From assembly GCA_030374805.1 (NCBI GenBank), contig JARGSG010000240.1, forward strand, positions 62,001-126,000: a stretch of DNA of 64,000 bases. The letters are read 5' to 3'. The DNA comes from Gracilaria gracilis (Eukaryota; Rhodophyta; Florideophyceae; Gracilariales; Gracilariaceae). A program made the translations under genes and the position numbers. Positions 18,056 through 26,798 of the stretch are shown piece after piece. The stretch's first letter is position 1. Every line of letters begins with the position of its first letter. Below the pieces are notes generated by a model. That model ran no database searches. It had not been told where the DNA came from and saw only the letters and a list, made by a program, of their open reading frames with translations.

Positions 18056-19195
18056 ATGCATATCGTCGTCATAGGTGGTGGAGCGGCAGGTCTTTCTGCC
18101 CTCAACACGCTCCACAAAAAAGTTGCTACTGATACCAACATTTCAATTACCCTCATTGAGCCCAAATCTTTTGTAGAAGCACCATGGGCTACCATCCGCA
18201 CCATGTTCGACCTTAACATGGCTAAGAACAATGTGATTCCAATCTCCACCTTTCTCAAGAAGCATCCCGGTATCAAACACGTAAAGGCCAACGTGAAAAC
18301 CATTGAGAAACTGGCCGTTGTGCTTGACGACTCGCAACGGCTTGAATTCGATGTCTGCCTGGTTGCCGTGGGTGCTTCCAAGGTTATCGAAGTCCTCAAC
18401 CCTATGAACTCCGCCTCGGTTTCAGAGTCTGAGCAACAGAGTGTCAAAGCGAGATTGGATGCCCTAGAAGCTTCGGGCAAAAGCTTGCTTGCTGCCAAGT
18501 CCGTGTTGGTAGTGGGAGGAGGCGCTATCGGAACTGAAATTGCGTCGGATATTGCTGCGTACAGCGCTCTTCAACGTGGACCCAAACCATCTGTTACCCT
18601 TGTTCATTCGGGAGACCACCTTGTTCCAGAATTCAACAAGAACAGCGCTGCGAAGATTCTCCGAATGCTGCAAAACCTTGGAGTGACTGTTTATCTCAAA
18701 GACAAAGCTATTGAGAAGGATGGGAAGTGGGTCCTAAATTCCACAGGTCAGCAAGTTGAGGCTGATACAGTTATCAAAGCCACTGGAATTTTCCCTAACA
18801 ACAACTTCATGAAGACGAATTTCTCGAGCGCGCTCGATGAAAAGGGGTGGATCACTGTGGACGATAACTTCAGAGTGCCTGGCACCGATGGAAGAATTTT
18901 TGCGGCAGGCGATTGCTGTAACGCCTTACCCAATACTGGTGTCAATGCTATGGGTAACAAAGCTGTTCTCGCCACCAACATCTTCAAGACAATTCAAGCG
19001 CTCCAAGAGAAGAAGAGTCTCGATTCAGTGAGCAAGTTAGCTACCAAGGTTGCAGGTCCTCCATTGTTCATTGTTACGGCAGGTCCGAATAAGGGAGTGG
19101 CTCAAACACCACTTGGGGCTCTTACATGGGGACTCACTGGCCTTAAGAATAAGACCATGTTCCTCTTCCGTCTAAAGGGTGAGATCGGTGTTTGA
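18056..19195 (+). CDS. AIFM2/FSP1-like FAD-dependent oxidoreductase
   Basis: 379 residues. Two dinucleotide folds are plain: the FAD-binding GGGAAG at residues 7-12 and the NAD(P)H-binding VVGGGAIGTEIA at about 150-161. They are followed by the FAD-binding RIFAAGDCCN near 285. This is the pyridine nucleotide-disulphide oxidoreductase class II layout of AIFM2/FSP1, which uses NAD(P)H to reduce quinones and in animals suppresses lipid peroxidation. Start is the ATG at 18056; the frame also extends a few codons upstream without another ATG. The N-terminus MHIVV lacks the Gly needed for myristoylation that anchors human FSP1. No mitochondrial leader is visible. Alternatives are NDB-type NADH dehydrogenases, but those are longer. 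Confidence 0.85.
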   Translation: MHIVVIGGGAAGLSALNTLHKKVATDTNISITLIEPKSFVEAPWATIRTMFDLNMAKNNVIPISTFLKKHPGIKHVKANVKTIEKLAVVLDDSQRLEFDVCLVAVGASKVIEVLNPMNSASVSESEQQSVKARLDALEASGKSLLAAKSVLVVGGGAIGTEIASDIAAYSALQRGPKPSVTLVHSGDHLVPEFNKNSAAKILRMLQNLGVTVYLKDKAIEKDGKWVLNSTGQQVEADTVIKATGIFPNNNFMKTNFSSALDEKGWITVDDNFRVPGTDGRIFAAGDCCNALPNTGVNAMGNKAVLATNIFKTIQALQEKKSLDSVSKLATKVAGPPLFIVTAGPNKGVAQTPLGALTWGLTGLKNKTMFLFRLKGEIGV

Positions 19196-19368
19196 TCGCA
19201 CGTATAGTATGCCTACATCCGCCCCAGTTTCTGTACCACTGTGAACTTCCAAACTATCAATACGTGCACTCAGACAAGACTTTGGTGATGTGCGTTCGTT
19301 TTCGATTCATACGATACCATACACTGCCTTAGATAGCGCACTGGGTTGTAACATAGGTAAACATCAAA

Positions 19369-20025
19369 TCAGCGAACCCTTAGCACAGATACATCCATCA
19401 CTACATCGGGTTTGTAGGCACGATCAGGATTTAGATAGATGTTCTTGAAACGTTGGAATTCAGCAAACCCTTTCGGTACAGGACGGTCGTTAGCGTTTCG
19501 ATAGCCGACGGTGTTCGGAATCAACAAGCGTCTCTTGCCACCTACTCGCATCCCCAGCACTCCTTCTTCCATCCCTGGAATAACTTCTCTACTACCCATA
19601 CGGAATGTAAACGGTTCACGATCGTAAGTACTGTCAATTCGCCATCCATTTCGCGCACCAGTGGTTCCGAGTGTGTAGTGCACTGTGACAGTAGAATTAG
19701 GTTGTACAGCTGGTTTATCATCCTCTGGTAATATGAAATCGTAATATTGCAGACCTGTCGAAGTTGTTGTAACGTTGTTTCCTGCTGATGGATCGGCGAC
19801 ACGCACGGCAGCATTTGTTGCTGATGCTTGTAGCGTCATTAACGCCAAGAAACGCAGAACATCTCTTCGTTTGATTTCTACTCTGGGTGCAGAATCCCTT
19901 CCATCCTTCATTGTGGTCAATGCTGCCGCCCGACGCGTTCGAGCAGCTGGCAACCATTGAGGCACGAAGAGAAACATGTGTGGTTTCGTTGCCTTCGCTT
20001 GGAATGTCTTGTAATCGCGGCACAT
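19369..20025 (-). CDS. FKBP-type peptidyl-prolyl isomerase, probably thylakoid lumen
   Basis: 218 residues from ATG 20025. The FKBP domain (about 90-215) shows VTVHYTLG, FTFRMGSREVIPGMEEGVLGMRVGGKRRLLIP and the strand-forming end. The N-terminal 75 residues look bipartite: a basic, Phe-containing stretch, then KRRDVLRFLALMTLQASATNAAV, a twin-arginine plus hydrophobic core ending in Ala-x-Ala. That is the leader of proteins sent to the thylakoid lumen by the Tat route. An internal ATG at 19977 (MFLFVPQWLPAA) would give a shorter leader with Phe at position 2, typical of red-lineage transit peptides, and may be the true start. Proposed role: folding of lumenal photosynthetic proteins. Confidence 0.88.
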   Translation of the reverse strand: MCRDYKTFQAKATKPHMFLFVPQWLPAARTRRAAALTTMKDGRDSAPRVEIKRRDVLRFLALMTLQASATNAAVRVADPSAGNNVTTTSTGLQYYDFILPEDDKPAVQPNSTVTVHYTLGTTGARNGWRIDSTYDREPFTFRMGSREVIPGMEEGVLGMRVGGKRRLLIPNTVGYRNANDRPVPKGFAEFQRFKNIYLNPDRAYKPDVVMDVSVLRVR

Positions 20026-20599
20026 ATCACACTTTCTTACTCGCAGGACTCCCGAACTAAATGTTCAGGTTGTATGCCGTCAGACCTGATACTTTCACAT
20101 GAGCAGCTGTTTCATGATGAGGTTGCAGATGTAGAAATGGCGATTGTGCGGCTTCAAAGATGCTCACCCCTCATGAATTAACCTGGGTTAGTCATCCTCT
20201 CAATGCCACCTGCCTTTCTGCGATTGGTCGAGGGGACAGAGCAGAATTGTCGTCATCCTGTTTCAATGGTTTAATTTGTGGGAAAATATGAGAAAACCCA
20301 TGAAGAAATGCGATCTGTTCTGCCAAAAATCCCGACGGCGATCGCTACTAAAAAGAGGTCAGCATAGTCCCCTCGGAGAGCAAACAAGGGCTGGTTGATG
20401 ATGGTTTCGAAGAACGTCTTCGTAACCGATCCCTTGGTCCTAAATGAGAGAAACACGGGATCGCTGAGTTTCCCTTCGGGAAAACAGCGTGGACGATATC
20501 GTAACGTCAATCTGATTTACATCGACATCTCGTGAACAATCTTTTGTCCTCGTGCCTGCGCTGACGTATTTGGGGTTTGACCTCTCATCGTCGAACAAG
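20026..20599. other. Divergent promoter region, FKBP and ETFB
   Basis: 574 bases between two divergent genes. Frames present are short and not ATG-started; no element recognised. Presumably both promoters. Confidence 0.45.
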
Positions 20600-21605
20600 A
20601 TGGCTGGGCGCAGAATTCTTGTGGGTATTAAACGAGTTGTTGACTACGCCGTCAAGGTGCGTGTCAAGCCAGATGGATCGGGAGTAGACACTTCAAGCGT
20701 CAAAATGTCCATGAACCCTTTTTGTGAAATCGCTGTGGAGGAAGCTCTTCGACTTCGTGAAGCAAGCAAAGCGGCAGAAGTTATTGCCGTATCGATTGGC
20801 CCGAAGAAGTCAGTCGACACTTTGCGAGTGGCGTTGGCGATGGGCGCTGATAAAGCAGTTCACGTTTCAGTCCCAGAGAAGCAGCCAGAACTTCAACCTC
20901 TTGCAGTCGCATCAATACTGAAGCATTTAGTCGAAGAACAGAAGCCGGATATGGTTATCCTCGGGAAGCAGAGTATTGACGGTGATAATAACCAAACCGG
21001 TCAGATGCTCGCTGGAATGCTCGGTTGGCCACAGGTACGTTTCATCTAATTAGCTTCTCGCCATTCTCATTGCTGTGGGGTGATGATATCACTTCCATCA
21101 CGACGGTCTTATGAAGTGCCGAACTTAACCCTCGAGCCAAACCCCTGATTCGAAACGGATTCGGATTCTCCGATATCTGACTACAGCACGCCACACTCGG
21201 GCGTACAAAAGAGGATAAGATTCATTTGCCCCTAACACGTGATTATTTTTTTCTTTCCTGCAGGGGACTTTTGCGAGCAATGTCGATGTGGAAAGCGAGT
21301 CCGCTTCTGCCATCCAAGTCACTCGTGAAGTTGACGGCGGTTTGGAAACTGTGGAGCTGACCTTACCAGCTGTGGTTACTTGCGATTTGCGTCTGAACAA
21401 GCCAAGATTTACCTCTCTGTCCAATACTATGAAGGCAAAGAAGAAGAAAGTGGAAACCATTGATGTCAAATCTTTGGGTATTGAGCTTGAATCTAAGGTA
21501 CAAACACTTTCAGTTTCTGAACCGCCAAAACGACCTCCAGGCCTCATCGTGAAAGATGTGGACGAACTAGTCGAGAAGCTGCGGACAGAGGCTAAAGTAA
21601 TCTAA
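20600..21605 (+). CDS. ETFB: Electron transfer flavoprotein beta subunit, two exons
   Basis: Exon 1 20600-21034, intron 21035-21263 (229 bases), exon 2 21264-21605; 258 residues. Donor CAG|GTACGT, branch-like CCCTAAC, acceptor TTTCCTGCAG; the join is in phase 0 and restores [13 protein letters not shown], diagnostic for the family. Seen are [22 protein letters not shown], the AMP-binding [14 protein letters not shown] loop, and [14 protein letters not shown] with the recognition segment for dehydrogenases. ETF (alpha plus beta, FAD, AMP) passes electrons from acyl-CoA and amino-acid dehydrogenases in the mitochondrial matrix to ETF-ubiquinone oxidoreductase. The beta subunit usually lacks a cleaved presequence, consistent with this start. 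A GTG frame extends upstream, but the ATG fits the family length. Confidence 0.97.
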
Positions 21606-21773
21606 TCGTTGACTGGACCGAAACAACTGCCTAGAACCTTGCAAGTTAAAGGCCAATTCTTATAACATCTAAACTAACCTAGAAGCCGCACCAAACCCGG
21701 TTTCACTTCCCGTGTTCAAAAAGTACTTTAGTAAGATAGACGACTCTCTTGCTTTGTTTGTATGCATTAGTGG

Positions 21774-22847
21774 TTAGATGTCTTCAATTTCGATGGTCCA
21801 CATTTCAGTGACCTGTGGGTCTTCCCCGATAGCATGCAGTCTTAATCCAAAACCTTCGAGGGTAACTTGGTCCTTGTCTTTCGGATCAAAAAGAGAACGT
21901 TCTATCTTGGCAAGACGATACGAATGGCGCATGTCAGCCGCAACAGTCTCTTCCAAGCGCCATTTCTTCGACAGCCTCCTGCGCTCATTCCTTTCCTGAA
22001 TGCGCATCTGCCGGAAATGCTCGTCAACGGCTTCCTCTTCTTCAATACGCCTTTGTTCTGCGTCATGTCGCTCTCTTTCTTCCCTCTCTTTCCTTTCTTT
22101 GGTCATGGTAACTCCTGCATATACAGCGCGTTCGTTGGTAGAACGAAAATCGCGGTGTTGCTTGTTTCTGTTAGGATCAAGCTTTATGAGCGAGGAGCTG
22201 TTAGACGCGGCAGCAAGCAAGGATGCAAGCCCAAAGGACTGGCCTTGACGTGAGCGCTTTGCGTTCTGTAACACAGCTTTCTTCGCCGCATGGACTTCTG
22301 GGCGACGCTTTCTGCTTGGTCGTTTCCTTTCTGACGCCGCTGCCGCACGTCTCTTTTCTTCCTCTCGTAGTACTTTCTCTCTTGTGTGCTCTGGTAAAAT
22401 AGAAGCAGCCTCGGACAGTGAGTTCTTTGGGTCGGAAGGTGGAGATTCATCTTTTCTCCTGGAAAACGTCACTGGTTTCGTGGGCCGTGATGGTGGTTCA
22501 CGAGAATATCCAGCACTTCTATCGTGGGGTTCAGATGAACGTCTGTCATTCTGTCGAGGCTCATGTGGTCGAGACTCATATGGACGGGGTTCGCGTGAAC
22601 GAGAACGAGGTTCGTATGGACGAGATTCATATGGACGACCGCCACGTCCATATTGCGGAGCAGTGCCGTTTAGCTGGGGTCTTGAAGCAAACGATGACTT
22701 GCCCAGTGGAGGGAGAGTGAGCGGTCGCAAAGTCGATTGTAGGGTAGATTGTGTTGGTTGCCGACGAAAGGTTACGGGAGTGGGCGCTCGAGGAGGGCTG
22801 TCGTCTTCTGAAAAAAGGTCGTCAGGGTCGACTTGGTAGGCAGCCAT
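21774..22847 (-). CDS. Basic coiled-coil protein with PYE(S/P)RP repeats, unknown function
   Basis: 357 residues, no recognised family. The N-terminus is acidic (QVDPDDLFSEDD). Residues about 70-105 are a short-period repeat of PYESR/PYEPR/PHEPR units. A lysine/arginine-rich part with bipartite nuclear signals follows (ASERKRPSRKRRPEVHAAKK), then a charged helix (KERKEREERERHDAEQRRIEEEE) and a better-ordered C-terminus ending EMWTIEIEDI. The composition suggests a nuclear or RNA-associated protein, which is only inference. ATG at 22847 is the first in frame. Its stop lies 168 bases from that of ETFB, so the two are convergent. Confidence 0.72.
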   Translation of the reverse strand: MAAYQVDPDDLFSEDDSPPRAPTPVTFRRQPTQSTLQSTLRPLTLPPLGKSSFASRPQLNGTAPQYGRGGRPYESRPYEPRSRSREPRPYESRPHEPRQNDRRSSEPHDRSAGYSREPPSRPTKPVTFSRRKDESPPSDPKNSLSEAASILPEHTREKVLREEEKRRAAAASERKRPSRKRRPEVHAAKKAVLQNAKRSRQGQSFGLASLLAAASNSSSLIKLDPNRNKQHRDFRSTNERAVYAGVTMTKERKEREERERHDAEQRRIEEEEAVDEHFRQMRIQERNERRRLSKKWRLEETVAADMRHSYRLAKIERSLFDPKDKDQVTLEGFGLRLHAIGEDPQVTEMWTIEIEDI

Positions 22848-24277
22848 CAGCTGAAGTACAAGTGGGGCACAAGTTGATGCCGGTGAACTGTGTGTTTGTC
22901 GAGAGGAGCACGTAGTGTTGTTGTTTTCCGCGGGCAGCGCAGACGGGATCTACGTGAGCGACGGCCGACGAATCTGTCCGCCTTGTGTGAGTGTGTGAGT
23001 GTCTGCAAGTTGTGAACGGGGGCTAAAGGGTTCTCTGTCCGGAGAAATGCACCACCTCGGAGGCTGGGAGTTTGTTCACAAGGCCGTCTGCGGAAGAGAA
23101 TCTCTTGGGATTCCCAAGTTGGGAACGATACGAAGCATGTGACTACCATATTCGGCAAAACAAAACGGCTTCACGAACGAGTACACGTATGAAACCTTCT
23201 TCTCTGATTACATTTAAAAAAAAATTCAATTCAATTATTATTTCAATATGCTTTCCGTGTCTAACGGTTAGACTCTAACCTGTGGAGAGCTCACTACAAG
23301 AATCGTTGTCCACGTTCATCAGTTGTCCGGCCAGAGGCTTTTGTACCCCAGTTGTCTCACATAACCCTAAGACGGCCAAGGTGACAATTATGTCACCTTG
23401 TCAGGCAAGGCGCAATTGGGCGCACAAGTCCTAATACATCTTGACAAGGTGACATGCACCTTGACATTGTCAAGTTGACGAGGTGCATGTCGGGTTGTAA
23501 ACGTGCACCCAAAGGTGACGTTGCGCCTTCTTCCCTCTTGCTGCGCCATCATCACCTTTCGCTGCAGTCTCTCGCTTTACCCTTGGTATCTAGTGAATCC
23601 CCTGAAAGATCTGCACACTGATAAAAAAAATCATATCACAACTACCTTTGTACTGAAGTAAATGTTCTGATTGACGACGTCATTCAAGTTGGCAGTGCAG
23701 CGTTGTTTTACACACGACAGTTGAATAGTTTTCGAGTTTCAACGCTTCGTCCGGCAATGAATTCCTTCTGTTTGGTTGACTGTATAATGGTGGCCAGCAC
23801 CCTAGCAAAGTATGAATGGACAATGACTGGATTAGGTATCTGGGAAAACCTGGGGCTTTTGCTCAATAATAATAAAGATGCGTAGGGGAATGTTGATTAG
23901 AACTTGAATTCCCCGTGAACTGCAGCATGCGAATAATCGTGCAGGTTCGATATATCTTGTGAGTAGAATTTGTGACCTTCTTGCCCTTGTGTTGTCTCCG
24001 TTCTCTGTCAGCAACACGTTGACTATCAAATCTAGCTCGGCGCGACCAACTCTAGCTTGAGCCTTTTCGGTCAAGAGTTGTCAGTTCTTAAGTTCCACCT
24101 TTTATCTTTTCTCAAAGAAGTGGTTTGCAGGTATCTAGATTTCGACGGGTGCTTGTTTTAAAGCTTTTCCATCCTTGTAGCACGCTGTTTGGCGGATATC
24201 ATTCATCCAAATCATAGAAAATCCTTAAGCCGCTTGAGTTGTTGTCGGAGTCTCAGCTCTTGAACAACACAGGAATC
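22848..24277. other. Intergenic region with a nested-palindrome locus
   Basis: 1.4 kb between divergent genes. The notable part is 23377-23520, rich in inverted repeats (listed separately). An A-run lies near 23216-23224. No gene recognised. Confidence 0.5.
23377..23491. repeat. Cluster of perfect inverted repeats
   Basis: CAAGGTGACA (23377-23386) and its complement TGTCACCTTG (23391-23400) enclose four bases. GACATGCACCT (23451-23461) pairs with AGGTGCATGTC (23481-23491), and the enclosed sequence contains TTGACA-T-TGTCAA. AAGGTGACA recurs at 23446-23454 and AAGGTGAC again near 23511-23518. Binding sites or a miniature mobile element are possible. Confidence 0.7.
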
Positions 24278-25632
24278 CATGAGTGCCGCAAGTGACCGGA
24301 CGGTAGGTTATTCAACTTGTTCTCCTTGACTGCGCTTCTATCTATAACCATGTGGACAAGTATACTAACTAGAAGAGTTTTCAGGTTATGGCATTCTTCA
24401 CAGAGCCGAAGGAACGTGAACAACGACGAAGCAGTGATCATGGGGAAGTACCGGAAGTATTCAAAGCAAACGAGTTTCATATCAGTGTTTCTGGTGCATC
24501 TCTTGCATTTCCAAACCCGTGGCGCCCAATTAAGCTCCACGCCGTGCTTTCGATTCAGGTTCCAGGGGCGACGGAATTTGTTAACCGACTCACTACTGAA
24601 ACCATAGAAGGAATGAGCAGCCCAAAATTTACTAGGAGAGCCACATTTAGTCCAATGACCATGGATAACTCCCAAAACGAAGCTAAGAGAACCCTCGTGA
24701 AGGTGGATATATACCTATCTGATGACCTTGTCTTCTCAACAACATTTGAGCTCGCTCGGCTTCTGTGGGACACACGTATCGAAAAGATTGTGGAACCGGT
24801 AATTCCCACAATGATTGTAGTAAAGAACAGAAAAGCAGCTCAAGGACGAATTGTCGTAGAAGTTGTTCAAGGAAGGCCACTAGGTGCCCCGCCAGACAAC
24901 CATGAAGTCGTTCTAAATTTCGAGCTTACTGCCAAAGTCTGGGCTATGATAGCGGAACAGAGAGTCTACATGGCCTTGTGTTGCGTCGGGTTTCGTGGTC
25001 GATGGAACCGAGTCTATGCATCGGAAAACGTTAAGAAACCATTTCTGAGAAATGCATCCACGGTCTTTCCGAGGAGCTATCTTTCACGAAGTATCCTCAT
25101 CAATGATAATGGGAATAATCCGATTCGTATTGAACTTTATGGTTTCCGTAAAGGATATCCGAAGCTCTTGGGTTACTGCCATGTAAAGTTGATGGATATG
25201 GACAAACCAATAGACATCGTGTGGAACACTGGGCCATCCTCAGGGCTGAAAGCGGTAATGAAAGTCACAAGCGCGCTTGTGTCTCAGAATCGTTCCGAAG
25301 TGAATCTGCGTTTGGAGTTTGGAACAGCGAGTGGAAGAGGAGTCCCTCCGATAACTGACAAAGAATGCGTACTGTTAAATCAAGACCAAACGACGTTTTG
25401 TGACTCAGCACAGTCTCCAACAGCTCTGCAGAACGCAAGCTTTCAACATAATTCGGCGAAGATTGATGTGGACACAAGATCGGAAAGCACTATCCTAACG
25501 CCGAGAAATTTTAAGGTGCACTTTCCCGCAACTTATCGTTCTTTGCTGAATGAAGCCACGAATGACAATTTTGACAATGAAGTTTGTCACCGTTCGAGCG
25601 CCGGCAGACTTGCTCAGAGATTGAAATCATAG
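24278..25632 (+). CDS. C2-domain protein, two exons
   Basis: Proposed exon 1 24278-24301 (eight codons), intron 24302-24384 (83 bases), exon 2 24385-25632; 423 residues. Donor ACG|GTAGGT, branch TACTAAC and acceptor TTTTCAG lie just before the in-exon ATG at 24388, which would be the start if the intron lies in the leader instead. No enzyme motif is visible. The second half (about 190-330) has beta-strand blocks resembling a copine-type C2 domain: LNFELTAKVWAMI...RWNRVYASENVKKPF, then NGNNPIRIELYGFRKGYPKLLGYCHV. A related pattern occurs in the gene at 57516-58616. The first half may hold a second, diverged C2 domain. No von Willebrand A domain follows, so it is not a full copine. Probably phospholipid-binding. 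Confidence 0.65.
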
Positions 25633-25707
25633 TGATATTAACATACATATTTGTTATCTGCAGGTTCTTCCTCTTTGTTATAGTCTGAGGCTACAGGTTA
25701 ATTCCTT

Positions 25708-26449
25708 CTAATGGTTCTCACGGTTCTGATACGTAAGCGGTTTCTGAAGGAGGATAAAGCTTGTGGGCTTTAGCAATTTCTCACCCTTGGTTTTGAAGAA
25801 TGGAGCGCTATCCACTGAATGACCTGTTTTCCTGTATCCACATCTTTCGTACCAAGCTATAATATCGCCACGAACTCCAAGGACGTCCATTGACTTTATA
25901 GGTGTTAACATTGCATGGTTATTTTTGCTGCTGCTCCGAAAAACATATTCGCTTGGCGTTTTAAAGAGAACTTACCACTTTCTTAACTCCCAGACGTCGA
26001 CAGTGATCCTCGGCGAATTTCATTAACTTTGATCCCAGTCCACGGCTTTGAAAAGCATCGGCAACCGAAAGTAAACCGATATAACCTGTTGGTTCTGGCA
26101 AGGGCCCCACCACCGTCTCCGTGACGATTCCGGTTTTCACGCAACCAATTAAGTTTTTAGACTGCTCTTCTTCGACCACGAATACGTCACTGAGCCTAGC
26201 CTCTTCCGCTAAACTATCAGACGTAACGCGTAGCCCATCCAAAATACTGGATTCGTTGGTCCAGTTCCTCGTTGTTCTGTAGCACCGGTTTATCAGTGAA
26301 ACGATAGCAGAAAGCTCTTTATCATTCTCAGATTGCAGTTTTCTTACGGAAAATACCATCGAATCATCAATGCGAGTCTGAGCATCTTCATTAGAACTCG
26401 TCATCTTGTTATGAGCAGAAAACAGAACAACGAGTTCGTCGAACACCAT
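25708..26449 (-). CDS. GNAT-family N-acetyltransferase, two exons
   Basis: Exon 1 26449-25976, intron 25975-25894 (82 bases), exon 2 25893-25708; 219 residues. Donor GTG|GTAAGT, branch-like GTTAAC, acceptor AAAG. The join is in phase 0 and gives KKVSMDVLGVRGDIIAWYERCGYRKTGH, the standard last strand and Tyr-containing helix of GNAT enzymes. The acetyl-CoA loop is QSRGLGSKLMKFAEDHCRRLG in exon 1 (Q/R-x-x-G-x-G/A). No substrate can be named. The protein lacks a clear targeting leader. Start ATG 26449 is the first in frame; a second Met at residue 16 is possible. Confidence 0.87.
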
Positions 26450-26798
26450 CTGCAGACTGGTCCCGGTTTTTGTGGTCCATTCAAAGGGTCCAAAAAACCA
26501 AAATAGTTCAAAAACTAATTGGCCCTGAGCGTCGTGGCCCGAAGGGGTTCTATTGCAGTTTTGTCATGTTCACGACGACGCGCAACCGGAAGCTAAATAG
26601 ATTCGGGGATCAAATCTTGTTCCCGATCACCTATTGTTCAGCTTGAACATTCTCTGGAGTTATATGCGAGAAAGCCTTTGAAGGTTCAGCATATAGATGT
26701 ATTTTTGTTGTAGGCATTTCTAACCCTGACCTCCTGCGAATATTTGTGCTCTGGAACATCATTAGAAGGCTATCTTTGTCACGCGCCGGCAGTCCAAC
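26450..26798. promoter_or_regulatory. Divergent promoter region, GNAT and PUM3
   Basis: 349 bases between divergent starts. No motif recognised with confidence. Confidence 0.4.

Noticed and set aside
23240-23300. tRNA-like sequence around a cggttagactctaacc stretch
   Set aside because: No complete cloverleaf or matching A and B boxes could be built.
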